DNA from: Solirubrobacterales bacterium
GTDB taxonomy: Bacteria > Actinomycetota > Thermoleophilia > Solirubrobacterales > Solirubrobacteraceae
Reading direction: 5' to 3'
Assembly (NCBI GenBank): GCA_947474595.1
Contig: CANJIV010000003.1
Location: 186,001-250,000, forward strand
Length of the DNA: 64,000 nt
Each line of letters begins with the position of its first letter. The stretch's first letter is position 1. A program made the translations under genes and the position numbers. Shown here piece after piece: positions 16,863 through 27,445 of this stretch. Below the pieces are notes generated by a model. The model was given only the letters and a program-made list of their open reading frames with translations, searched no databases and was not told the origin of the DNA.

Positions 16863-17669
16863 ATGCCTGAGGCCACGCAACTAGCCAACGGCAAACTCTT
16901 AGTCGACTGGCCAACGGCCTCTGTGGTGCGCCTGACGATTAATAACCCTGCCAAGCGCAATGCACTCGACCACGAGATGCTCGACGCGATCGTCACGGCA
17001 GTAGCTAACGCCACTGACGCTCGCTGTCTACTTATTACAGGCACCCAGACGACATTCTCTGGTGGCTATGACATCACCGATATTCCCTCAGATGTCTTTG
17101 CCGAAAATGCAGAGCGGCTTGTAGCTCATCCGTTCGCCGCAGCGCTCCAAGCACTGGACTCCTTCCCCTACCCCACCGTAGCGGCTCTAAACGGCCACGC
17201 GATCGGCGGCGGTCTCGAGCTCGCGCTGACCTGTGACCTAAGGCTCGCCGCTGCCAATATAAAAGTCGGCATGCCGCCTGCCAAGCTCGGCCTGGTCTAC
17301 TCACACAACGGCATCGCACGCTTCATCGACGCAGTCGGAGTACCGCGAACGCGCGAGCTCTTCTTATTGGGACGATCGATCCCGATTGACGAAGCCCTTG
17401 TCTGGGGGCTAGTTAACGGCGTCGTTACAGATCACGAGCTTGCTGGGACCGCATTAGATTGGGCTAGCGAACTCGCCGCCAACGCGCCGCTTGCACTTAG
17501 CGGCAATAAGCGCGTCATCGGCGAGGTCGCGGCTGCTGCTAGGCGACTAAGCCCTGACGTCGAGCGCGAACTGATCGCCCTACGTGAGGAGTGTTTTGCC
17601 TCCCAAGACTTCCGCGAAGGGGTCCAAGCCTTCGCAGAGAAGCGCCCTCCCCGCTGGCAAGGACGCTAA
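16863..17669 (+). CDS. Enoyl-CoA hydratase/isomerase (crotonase) family protein
   Basis: A 268-residue crotonase. The oxyanion-hole block is FSGGYDI and the second core block is GHAIGGGLELALTCD, which retains the first catalytic Glu of hydratases. At the second Glu position, where hydratases read PE, this protein reads MPPAKLGLVYSHNG, lacking that Glu but carrying a Tyr. Loss of this Glu together with such a Tyr is known from methylmalonyl-CoA decarboxylase-type crotonases. It is therefore unlikely to be a standard hydratase. Its position after the biotin carrier gene is suggestive. It converges on the AI-2E permease gene with overlapping stop codons. Confidence 0.87.
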   Translation: MPEATQLANGKLLVDWPTASVVRLTINNPAKRNALDHEMLDAIVTAVANATDARCLLITGTQTTFSGGYDITDIPSDVFAENAERLVAHPFAAALQALDSFPYPTVAALNGHAIGGGLELALTCDLRLAAANIKVGMPPAKLGLVYSHNGIARFIDAVGVPRTRELFLLGRSIPIDEALVWGLVNGVVTDHELAGTALDWASELAANAPLALSGNKRVIGEVAAAARRLSPDVERELIALREECFASQDFREGVQAFAEKRPPRWQGR

Positions 17670-18817
17670 CCCGGGGGGTTGATCGAGACGGCCAGGCCGT
17701 CGTCGAGGGCTTGCGTCTCACGTCGGTAGGCCCTGTATTCGCTTACTGCGATCTGGATAGAGGCTGCGATCGGAATAGCCAAGAGCGCACCGATAATGCC
17801 AAAAAGAGTCGCTCCAAAGAGGACCGAAACCAGCACGATGAACGGTTGTACGTCGACGGCTCGCTTATGTATCTGGGGTTGAATCACACTGTTTTCAATC
17901 TGCTGGTAGACCACCGCCCAGACGATCCAGATAATCGTGTCGACGGGGAAATCGTTAAACAGGGTCACGATTGCGACTAGGATCGCCGCGATCGTCGCGC
18001 CGACCAACGGCAGGAGGTCAAAGAAGGCCACTAGGACTGCTAGGGGGCCCGCGAACGGTACGCCTAGGATGCTCAAAATAATGAAGGTTGTCACTCCAGC
18101 GATGATCGCCTGTACCAGCGCTCCAGCAACAAAGTTGCCGACCGCGTTACCTATTCGATTGATCGTGCGCTCAAGGCGGTCTGCGTGATCGGGGGGTCGC
18201 GTACGTAGGAAAGCTGTCACCCAACCCCGCCCACTGGCAACCATGAAGATGCTCAGCAAAAGGATCGTCACCGCTGCGAAGATCGAGCTGACAACCCCAA
18301 GCCCAAGATCGCGAAGGGTCGCGGCCGCGTTGGGTAGCTGATCGGGCAGCTTGGCCGCCTCATCTTCGAGCTTCTTGGTGATGTTGTACTTCTCTTCGAG
18401 CTTGCGTAGCTCTGTGTTTGTGTTGACGAAGTTTTGGATGTCGCGGGCATATTTAGGAGCGTTGTTGGCAAGTTCAGTCGCTTGGCTGACAATCGGCGGG
18501 ACCAGCACGGCCGCTAGCCCAAACGGCGTGAGAACTAGAGCTAGATAGACGATCGTGATCGCGATCGGGCGTGGCATCCGCCGCTCAAGCAGGTTTATCG
18601 GGCCCGATACCGCCACGGCAATGAAGCCAGCGATAAAGATCCACTCCAACGGCTGGCGCAGCAGGTAGAGGACCACGATCGTGGCGATGATCGTAAATAC
18701 GATCAGGACAGTCTTTACGACCGTCCGCGCGGGGAGTAGATCGCCGCCGCTCACTCCGCTGCTGGGGGATTTCAGCGGCGAGATATCAACCGCGGGATCC
18801 GGCTCTGAAGGCGGCAT
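17666..18817 (-). CDS. AI-2E family transporter (PF01594 permease)
   Basis: A 383-residue membrane protein with about seven to eight hydrophobic segments. Two are close together at the N-terminus (residues 33-72), a long extramembrane alpha-helical region spans about 105-170, and the rest lie in the C-terminal half. The GPLAVLVAFFDLLPLVGATIAAIL segment in two overlapping blocks and the ENSVIQPQI motif are diagnostic for this family. Members transport varied small molecules or ions, and the AI-2 name should not be taken literally. It is divergent from murJ, and its stop overlaps the crotonase stop. Confidence 0.9.
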   Translation of the reverse strand: MPPSEPDPAVDISPLKSPSSGVSGGDLLPARTVVKTVLIVFTIIATIVVLYLLRQPLEWIFIAGFIAVAVSGPINLLERRMPRPIAITIVYLALVLTPFGLAAVLVPPIVSQATELANNAPKYARDIQNFVNTNTELRKLEEKYNITKKLEDEAAKLPDQLPNAAATLRDLGLGVVSSIFAAVTILLLSIFMVASGRGWVTAFLRTRPPDHADRLERTINRIGNAVGNFVAGALVQAIIAGVTTFIILSILGVPFAGPLAVLVAFFDLLPLVGATIAAILVAIVTLFNDFPVDTIIWIVWAVVYQQIENSVIQPQIHKRAVDVQPFIVLVSVLFGATLFGIIGALLAIPIAASIQIAVSEYRAYRRETQALDDGLAVSINPPG

Positions 18818-18959
18818 ACGGAGTTGATTCTGGCCGCGGGGGCGGATGGATCAGAGGGTTGGGTTGTGGCTGATCGGATGCGCGCCTTGTGGTGGGCGTC
18901 ACGCCAGTGTCTACGCTCGGTGAGATCATCCAGAGCGTGCGGCCTCCAAGCGACTCACT

Positions 18960-20618
18960 ATGACCCCTCCTCGTATCGCTTCTGCGACCGCTCCAGGGGG
19001 CCCATCGCCAGAGATCGACATCGTCACTCAGGACCTTGCGCGCCCCGCTGTTGTGATGGCGGTCGGGACGACTCTCTCGCGGATTACTGGCCTAGGGCGC
19101 ACTATCGCGCTGGTCTTCGCGCTCGGAGTTGCCGAATCCCGCCTCGCCGACTCCTACAACATCGCCAACACCCTTCCCAATGTTCTCTACGAACTGATCC
19201 TTGGTGGCGTTCTGACTTCGGTGTTTATCCCTCTGATCGTTGCTCAGCTTCGCACCAAGGATCGCACCGAGGCGTGGCGTGGGATTTCGGCGTTGGTCTC
19301 CTGCGCAATGGTAGTTCTGCTCGTCTGTACGTTGATTGTCGTCGCTGTGGCGCCATGGATCATCGACCTCTTTACGGCCAATGGAACCGGCGCAGCCGTC
19401 GCCGAGCAGCGCGACTTAGCGACCTTCTTCCTACGCATCTTTGCGCTCCAGATCGCCTTGTATGGGTTTGTCGCGATCGCCGACGGCCTGCTCAACGCCA
19501 ACGGTCGTTTCGCTTTACCGATGTTCGCGCCGATCCTCAATAACTTGATCGTGATCGGGGTCTTCTTGCTGTTCGCTTGGACTGTCAACGGCATCCCCAC
19601 CCAAGGCGAAGTCAACGACAACCTCGACCAGAAACTTCTGCTTGGACTAGGCACAACCGGTGGCGTGCTCGCAATGGCGCTGATCTATCTGCCGTTCTTA
19701 CGCCAACTGCCTGGCAAGCTAAAGGTTAACGTCGACTTTCGTAATCCAAGCGTCCGGCGGCTGGCGCAGCTATCGGCGTGGACGGTCGCCTATGTCGCGA
19801 CGAACACGGTTGGATTCGTTGTCTCCTTCTACCTCGCCAACGCAGTCCAGGGCGGGGTCACGGCCTACATAACAGCGTTTGCCTTCTTCCAACTTCCAAT
19901 CGGGATCGTCGCTGTCTCGATCATCACCGCGATCGTCCCGAAACTGTCTGCCCACCATGTTGATGGCGACGAGCGAGCCTTCGCCGCCCGCGTGGCAGGC
20001 GGATTTAGGGCCTGCGCGATGATGATGCTGCCAGCCACCGCTGCGCTGATAGTCCTCGCCGGACCGATTGTTACAACGTTGCTCGAGCATGGTGTCGTCG
20101 AACCCGACTCCGCCGATCTGATCGCCTCGATCCTGCGCTACTTCGCGATCGGCCTACTTCCATTCGCCGCCTACATGCTCTTGATGCGTGCCTTCTACTC
20201 ACGCCAAGACGCCCGAACGCCAGCGCTGATTAACATCGCTGAAAACGTCGCCACGATCGCTCTGGACTTCGCGCTCTTCCCCTTTATGAAGATGCAGGGA
20301 TTAGCCCTCGCTCACAGCGGTGGCTACTTCGTCGGCGTAGGCGTTGCTGCATGGGTACTGGCGCGCAGAGTGGGTGGGCTAGAGCTGCGCCGAGGTGCTG
20401 CCCAGCTCGTGAAGGTGACCGTGGCCACCCTCGTCTGTGCGGGCGCGATGATCGGGGTCCTGGCGCTAGTGAAGGCCGGGACCGATCCCGGCTCAGTGCG
20501 GGCGCTGCTACAGCTGATCCTTGGTGGGATGGCTGGGCTGGGAACTTTTCTCGCCGTAGCTGCCGCACTTAAGGTAGAAGACCTTGCAATGCTGAGGCGA
20601 CTGATACCAGGACGATGA
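18960..20618 (+). CDS. murJ: Lipid II flippase MurJ
   Basis: A 552-residue polytopic protein of the MOP exporter superfamily with about fourteen membrane helices. The N-terminal SRITGLGRTIALVFALG block, the LPNVLYELILGGVLTSVFIP block and the later MLLMRAFYSRQDARTP block are signature regions of MurJ/MviN. It moves lipid II across the membrane for peptidoglycan synthesis. It overlaps the next gene by four nucleotides (ATGA), so the three genes murJ, aminotransferase-like and PAP2 are translationally coupled. The N-terminus before residue 20 is variable. Confidence 0.95.
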   Translation: MTPPRIASATAPGGPSPEIDIVTQDLARPAVVMAVGTTLSRITGLGRTIALVFALGVAESRLADSYNIANTLPNVLYELILGGVLTSVFIPLIVAQLRTKDRTEAWRGISALVSCAMVVLLVCTLIVVAVAPWIIDLFTANGTGAAVAEQRDLATFFLRIFALQIALYGFVAIADGLLNANGRFALPMFAPILNNLIVIGVFLLFAWTVNGIPTQGEVNDNLDQKLLLGLGTTGGVLAMALIYLPFLRQLPGKLKVNVDFRNPSVRRLAQLSAWTVAYVATNTVGFVVSFYLANAVQGGVTAYITAFAFFQLPIGIVAVSIITAIVPKLSAHHVDGDERAFAARVAGGFRACAMMMLPATAALIVLAGPIVTTLLEHGVVEPDSADLIASILRYFAIGLLPFAAYMLLMRAFYSRQDARTPALINIAENVATIALDFALFPFMKMQGLALAHSGGYFVGVGVAAWVLARRVGGLELRRGAAQLVKVTVATLVCAGAMIGVLALVKAGTDPGSVRALLQLILGGMAGLGTFLAVAAALKVEDLAMLRRLIPGR

Positions 20619-21742
20619 GTGCCGACCTCTTGATCGGCGTCTATCCGCCGATGGCTCCGCGCGCGATATTAAGGCGCCCGGCTCCACCGTTATTCCCATT
20701 TAACCAGCCAGGATTAGCCCTGACACACCTTGGACGCGGCGCAGCCTGGCTGGCGCTAGGGGCGCTGGGACTAGGGCCAGGCAGCCGGATCGCAATGCCG
20801 TCATATCACTGTGGGTCAGAGGTTGAAGCAGCGCGTCTCGCCGGCTGCGAGATTGACTTCTACCGCGTAGACGCCAACCTACAGGTGGACAGAGAGGATC
20901 TTGCTCGGGTCGCCGCCAACTCAGACGCTGCCTATCTGATCTCCTACTTCGGCTTCGAAATCCCAGCGTGCCCCGCCGGGGTCCTCGTGATCGAAGACGC
21001 CGCCCACGCGCTCTTCTCCGACGCCGCCGACGGACCAATTGGATCGCGTGGAGATGCCGCAGTGTTCTGCCCTCGCAAGACGGTTGGAGTACCTGATGGC
21101 GGAGCCGTCCTACTGCGCACTGGCCCGTCGCCGGCTACCGAAGGACACCCAAATACCTACGCGATGATGCGCTCAGCAGCGTCGCTGCTGGCTGGCCGTG
21201 CTGCAATCTCACACTCCCGCCATCTGCGATCAGCTGCCAGTCGCCTGATCGCTAAGACCAGCCGAGCAGACGCTGCCGCACGGAGCGGGGAGCTGACTGA
21301 GGTCGTGATTGGAGAGTGGGATTTAGAGGTCGGCGATATGGAGGCAGCAGCCTCAGGGCCAGCACCGCTTACGGCTCGGATCGTTGACCGCACAGACGGC
21401 GCCGGGGTCCGTGCCGCCCGGCGACGCAACTATGAAATCTTGCTCAAAGGCGGCCTCGGCGAGTATGCGCCCGAGCCGTTTCGCCACCTGCCACCGGGCG
21501 TCGCTCCGCTCTACTTTCCGCTCAGCGTCAACGACCGCGAGGCGACACTGATTAGGCTGCTAGACAGAGGCATCCGTGGCCTCGAGGTTTGGCCAGTGCC
21601 CCACCCGCTGCTTGACCGTCAACAGTTCTCACAGCTCGAGCCCGCACGCAGCAACCTGCTGGCGCTCCCTGTTCACCAGCTGCTTGAACCGTGGCACATG
21701 GATCTGGTCTTGACCGCTGCTAAGTCCGCGCTAATACGTTGA
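20615..21742 (+). CDS. DegT/DnrJ/EryC1/StrS-like PLP-dependent enzyme
   Basis: A 375-residue fold-type-I PLP protein of the sugar-aminotransferase superfamily. MPSYHCGSEVEAARLAG resembles the cofactor phosphate-binding loop, VIEDAAHAL holds the aspartate that contacts the pyridine nitrogen, and CPRKTVGVPDGG carries the probable Schiff-base Lys. It diverges from standard DegT proteins around the Lys, and the C-terminal part is short. It is coupled to murJ (ATGA) and to the PAP2 gene, which suggests an envelope substrate such as a lipid-linked or nucleotide sugar; that is inference only. Confidence 0.82.
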   Translation: MSADLLIGVYPPMAPRAILRRPAPPLFPFNQPGLALTHLGRGAAWLALGALGLGPGSRIAMPSYHCGSEVEAARLAGCEIDFYRVDANLQVDREDLARVAANSDAAYLISYFGFEIPACPAGVLVIEDAAHALFSDAADGPIGSRGDAAVFCPRKTVGVPDGGAVLLRTGPSPATEGHPNTYAMMRSAASLLAGRAAISHSRHLRSAASRLIAKTSRADAAARSGELTEVVIGEWDLEVGDMEAAASGPAPLTARIVDRTDGAGVRAARRRNYEILLKGGLGEYAPEPFRHLPPGVAPLYFPLSVNDREATLIRLLDRGIRGLEVWPVPHPLLDRQQFSQLEPARSNLLALPVHQLLEPWHMDLVLTAAKSALIR

Positions 21743-22686
21743 TCGAGGCCGACCAGAACGAGCCTAGCCCGGCCGGCGCCATACAGAGCAAGCGGCCGAC
21801 CCTAGGTCGCGTATTGGCGATCACTGCGCCGATCGTCTTCACAGTCTCACTAGTCGTATCGATCCTAATCAACGGGGCGCCAATCGCTCGTGATCAGATG
21901 TTTCTCTGGCTGTTGCTGGGGATGGCTGCTTTTAGCATCTCGGCTTGGCGGCGCTGGGGGCTGATGCTGCTGGAGTGGCTGCCCTTCTTCGGCCTCCTCG
22001 TTGCCTACGACTACCTCCGCGGGGCGGCTTCGGTCAAAGAGGCCGATGCTTGGGTTCAGCCCCAGATCGCCGTCGACCGTGCGCTGACGCTCGACGGTGC
22101 GCTGCCGACCGTCTGGCTTCAACAACAGCTCTATGACCCCGCCCATCTACCTTGGTATGACGTCCTCGCTTGGTGCGTTTATATGACGCACTTCTTCGTG
22201 ATCTGGATCATCGCCGCCGTGATCTGGCGGTTCGCTCACGACCGTTTCCGTCGCTACGTAGCGGTCTTAGTGACAGTCACCCTGTTCGGCTTCCTGACCT
22301 ATTGGCTCTACCCCGCCCAGCCGCCTTGGCTCGCCTCTAATCTGGGAGAGATCGGCCATGTCAGCCGAATTGTGCCGTCGGTTTGGGGCCATCTGGGCCT
22401 GCCAACTGCCCAGACCTTCTTCGAGACCGGGGATGGTCTAGTAAATCTCGTGGCGGCGATGCCATCGCTACATGCTGCCTACCCCTTCATGTTGCTGATC
22501 TTCTTCTGGTCCTCAGGCTGGTGGGTGCGGATCGGACTAGGGCTCTACACGCTAGCGATGGCTTTCACCCTGACCTACGGCGGAGAACACTTCATCGTCG
22601 ACGCGCTCTTTGGCTACGTTCTTGTCCTACTAGCCTTCGCCTTAGTCGATGGTGTGCCGCGGTTGGTCGCCTGGGCCAGACGCTAG
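21739..22686 (+). CDS. PAP2-family membrane phosphatase (PAP2_3/AUR1-like)
   Basis: A 315-residue membrane protein with about six hydrophobic helices. The active-site blocks are AMPSLHAAYPF and YGGEHFIVDALFGY, matching motifs 2 and 3 of the PAP2 superfamily in its AUR1-like branch. It probably hydrolyses, or transfers from, a lipid phosphate on the outer membrane face. Its TTG start overlaps the TGA of the preceding gene, giving a third translationally coupled member of the murJ operon. An undecaprenyl-pyrophosphate phosphatase or phospholipid head-group role would fit, but is not shown. Confidence 0.87.
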   Translation: MIEADQNEPSPAGAIQSKRPTLGRVLAITAPIVFTVSLVVSILINGAPIARDQMFLWLLLGMAAFSISAWRRWGLMLLEWLPFFGLLVAYDYLRGAASVKEADAWVQPQIAVDRALTLDGALPTVWLQQQLYDPAHLPWYDVLAWCVYMTHFFVIWIIAAVIWRFAHDRFRRYVAVLVTVTLFGFLTYWLYPAQPPWLASNLGEIGHVSRIVPSVWGHLGLPTAQTFFETGDGLVNLVAAMPSLHAAYPFMLLIFFWSSGWWVRIGLGLYTLAMAFTLTYGGEHFIVDALFGYVLVLLAFALVDGVPRLVAWARR

Positions 22687-24092
22687 CTCGTACGGCGCAC
22701 GATCACAACCGGCGTTCGCTCGTCTTCATTGCCCGCCGGATTGTCAATCAGCGCTCGCTCGAGCCATTCGCGATCAACGCCTGGTGAGGCGCCGATCACC
22801 CAAGCGCCCGAGAGGTCGTTAGCGTCGACTATCGCCGCCTCGCAACCAAGTGCCGCTGCGAGGCGATTGGCTAGAGCGTCGGGTTCGGCCGGGCCTGGAA
22901 GCAGGTGGTGGTCATATGGCGCAACGGCTGCAGCGACATCATCAATCATCGCCGTCTGGCGTCCGGCTACGCGGTAAAAGTCTCCGCTGCGCCCAAGCGC
23001 CTTCCCTACCGCGCCAGCGGCGGCGCCAGCCAGCACACGTACACGGCCGGCGACCATAATCGCGCCCTGCATTCCCTCGTCGCTATGCAGTGGTCCGATC
23101 GCTCCGACGTAGCGGGAGAGGAACTTCGCTGTACGACTCGGCTGCACTAGCTCAAGCGAGATCACGCGACCTTGCCCGTTGGCGGCCGGACTCTCGGCAA
23201 GGGCGACAACATCGCCGGGTTGGCGTAGCTCGCGCGTAGCTTCCTCAATTAAGGCGATCATATCGCTGCGAGCGTTGATGTACGGAGTGCGAACCGGGAT
23301 GCGCTGGACGTGGGCCTCGGACTCGTCGACCGAGGCGATCTGTGGAGGCGGCGTCTGGATCGTCTCACCGAAGTGATCGGCTAGGCGCGCACGAATCGTG
23401 TCGTCGCGGCGGTAGATGTCGGCTGCCTTACGCCATAGCTCACGAGCTTCGTCGGTTGCGCCCGCTTCAATCAGAAGGTCACCGAAGGTGAGGTAGTCCG
23501 AGGCGTAGACAATGTACTGATCTACGAGGGGCAGATTGACGAGTTCGCCAAACCAGCGACGCGCCCTCTCCTTGTCTCCCCGATCAAGCGCCTGACCAGA
23601 GAGGCGCTTGAGCACATGGCGACGCAGTTGGGGGTGCTCAAGCTGAGGTTCAAGTACCGCCTCTGCCTCCTCAACGCGGCCGCCCTCGATCAGAGCATCG
23701 GCGATTGAAAGCACATACCAGCACCGATTAGGGAGCTTTCTTTGAGCCGCGCGCAAGACCTCGACAGCCTCATCGTTATCACCACGCCGCAGGAGTATTT
23801 CCGCCAAAGCCGCCGAGGCCAGACGCGTATCGGCAGAGGTCCAGATGCTCAGCGCGCGGCGAGCCACGCGCTCGGCCTTGGCTTCATCGCCTTGGTAAGT
23901 GAGGGAGAGCCACGAAAGCACAGAAAGCGCCAGGCTGTCGCTGTCTGAGAGCTGAGAGTCGGGACCGATCAGCCGCAGCGCCAGCGACGGGTCGCGCAGC
24001 CATATCTGAGAGGCGCGGCGGTGGCGGAGGGTGGCGAAGGTGGAGTTTAGGTTGGCCATGATGATCGACTGACGTGTCGCATCGTTCCACAT
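22683..24092 (-). CDS. TPR-repeat protein fused to a CofE-like (F420-0:gamma-glutamyl ligase) domain
   Basis: A 469-residue cytoplasmic protein with no signal or membrane segment. Residues about 15-230 are helical repeats of TPR type (GDEAKAERVARRALSIW, GDNDEAVEVLRAAQRKL, GRVEEAEAVLEPQL). Residues about 255-469 resemble the F420-0:gamma-glutamyl ligase family, with VRTPYINARSD, a GRVISLE turn, GDFYRVAGRQ, AIVDANDLSGAWVIGAS and ERTPVVIVRR. Bona fide CofE ligates glutamate to F420-0 using GTP. This divergent branch has no assigned function, and no other F420 genes are here. ATG 24059 is an alternative start. Its stop overlaps that of the PAP2 gene on the other strand. Confidence 0.78.
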   Translation of the reverse strand: MWNDATRQSIIMANLNSTFATLRHRRASQIWLRDPSLALRLIGPDSQLSDSDSLALSVLSWLSLTYQGDEAKAERVARRALSIWTSADTRLASAALAEILLRRGDNDEAVEVLRAAQRKLPNRCWYVLSIADALIEGGRVEEAEAVLEPQLEHPQLRRHVLKRLSGQALDRGDKERARRWFGELVNLPLVDQYIVYASDYLTFGDLLIEAGATDEARELWRKAADIYRRDDTIRARLADHFGETIQTPPPQIASVDESEAHVQRIPVRTPYINARSDMIALIEEATRELRQPGDVVALAESPAANGQGRVISLELVQPSRTAKFLSRYVGAIGPLHSDEGMQGAIMVAGRVRVLAGAAAGAVGKALGRSGDFYRVAGRQTAMIDDVAAAVAPYDHHLLPGPAEPDALANRLAAALGCEAAIVDANDLSGAWVIGASPGVDREWLERALIDNPAGNEDERTPVVIVRRTS

Positions 24093-24117
24093 CGCCTAAA
24101 GCGTCCGGCTTGCGACC

Positions 24118-24132
24118 TATTGTTGGCGCCAA
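24118..24132 (+). promoter_or_regulatory. Candidate bioB promoter and overlapping palindrome
   Basis: TATTGT (24118-24123) fits a -10 box and is followed at once by the perfect palindrome TTGGCGCCAA (24123-24132), which would cover the transcription start. A GGAGG-containing leader then precedes ATG 24169. The palindrome could be an operator for a biotin regulator, but its short length allows chance. Confidence 0.35.
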
Positions 24133-24168
24133 GATCCACAACGGCCGACCGGAGGTTTTCGCCCACTT

Positions 24169-25362
24169 ATGCCATCGCTGATAACTCGTGAAGAGGCACT
24201 AATCCTCGGAGAAATAGAGGACCACGCGGAGATCGAAGCGTTGATCGAGCGGGCATGGCAGGCGCGAGTCGAGCAGTTTGGAGATTCGACGGACATGTGC
24301 TCGTTAGTCAACGCTAAATCGGGCGGCTGTGCCCAAGACTGCGGCTTCTGCGCTCAGTCACGCTTCGCCGAGTCCGAGACGCCGCTGCACGCAATGATGG
24401 AACCCGAGCAGATCCTTGAACATGCGCAGGCCGCAGAAGCTGCCGGAGCGCACCGATTCTGCATGGTTACGCAAGGCCAAGGACTCTCTAAGCGCGACTT
24501 CGAAAAGATCCTTGAAGGCGCGCGGATGGTCGCAGAGCACACGAATCTAAAGCGCTGCGCTTCTATCGGGCATATGAGCGTAACCCGCGCCAAGCAGCTA
24601 AAGGAAGCTGGCATCCAACGCGTCCACCACAACGTTGAGACCTCCCGCAGCTACTACCCCGAGGTCACCTCCACGGTTCAATACGAAGGTCGCATACGCA
24701 CGATCGAAGCGGTCCGTGAGGCTGGTCTAGAGACCTGTGTCGGCGGCATCCTAAATCTCGGCGAGTCCCGCGCCCAAAGGGTCGAAATGGCCTTTGAGCT
24801 GGCGGCTATCGACCCCACCAGCGTACCGATCAACCTGCTCAATCCGCGACCAGGCACCAAGTTTGGCGACCGCGAATACATGGACCCATGGGAGGCGGTT
24901 AAGTGGATTGCAATCTTCCGCCTAATCTTGCCTGCGGCGCTGTTCCGCCTCTGTGGTGGACGTGTCGAAAACATCGCCGAACTTCAACAGCTTGCAGTGC
25001 GTGCGGGCATCAACGGCGTGATGATGGGAAACTTCCTGACCACGCTGGGCAATACTCCCGAAGAGGATCGAGCGATGTTCGAGGAGTACGGACTTAATGT
25101 CGCTCGCCAAGCCGACAACGGCTCCAACCCCCGCCCAGACAACCGTTCCGGGTGGCTCGATGGAGAGACCCCTACCGTGGTCGATGACTTCCTCGACGCT
25201 GCCACGCCAGCAGGCCCGATCGAAGCGATCGATATCGGAGTCCGGCTATGGGACCCCTCTTCTCAACTGCGCTTTGCGCGCAAGAAAGTCGTCCTAGAAC
25301 GACCAGACGGGGCGCCTAATGTTTGGCGCAAGCCAACCGAAACCGCAACCGCAGACCGGTAG
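24169..25362 (+). CDS. bioB: Biotin synthase
   Basis: A 397-residue radical SAM enzyme that inserts sulfur into dethiobiotin. The [4Fe-4S] motif CxxxCxxC is C54, C58, C61 (GGCAQDCGFCAQ). The LVNAKSGGCAQD lead-in, NHNVET-equivalent VHHNVETSRSYY, and INLLNPRPGT blocks are those of BioB, and the RLCGGRVENIA Arg that serves the [2Fe-2S] site is present. It has about 50 extra C-terminal residues compared with the E. coli enzyme. A GGAGG precedes the ATG. bioF begins 10 nt after the stop. Confidence 0.97.
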   Translation: MPSLITREEALILGEIEDHAEIEALIERAWQARVEQFGDSTDMCSLVNAKSGGCAQDCGFCAQSRFAESETPLHAMMEPEQILEHAQAAEAAGAHRFCMVTQGQGLSKRDFEKILEGARMVAEHTNLKRCASIGHMSVTRAKQLKEAGIQRVHHNVETSRSYYPEVTSTVQYEGRIRTIEAVREAGLETCVGGILNLGESRAQRVEMAFELAAIDPTSVPINLLNPRPGTKFGDREYMDPWEAVKWIAIFRLILPAALFRLCGGRVENIAELQQLAVRAGINGVMMGNFLTTLGNTPEEDRAMFEEYGLNVARQADNGSNPRPDNRSGWLDGETPTVVDDFLDAATPAGPIEAIDIGVRLWDPSSQLRFARKKVVLERPDGAPNVWRKPTETATADR

Positions 25363-25372
25363 ACGACCGGCG

Positions 25373-27443
<2,071 letters not shown>

Positions 27444-27445
27444 TC

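Noticed and set aside
18824-19543. 239-residue plus-strand frame overlapping the murJ start
   Set aside because: Arg/Cys-rich composition and no family resemblance; it is a shadow frame of murJ.
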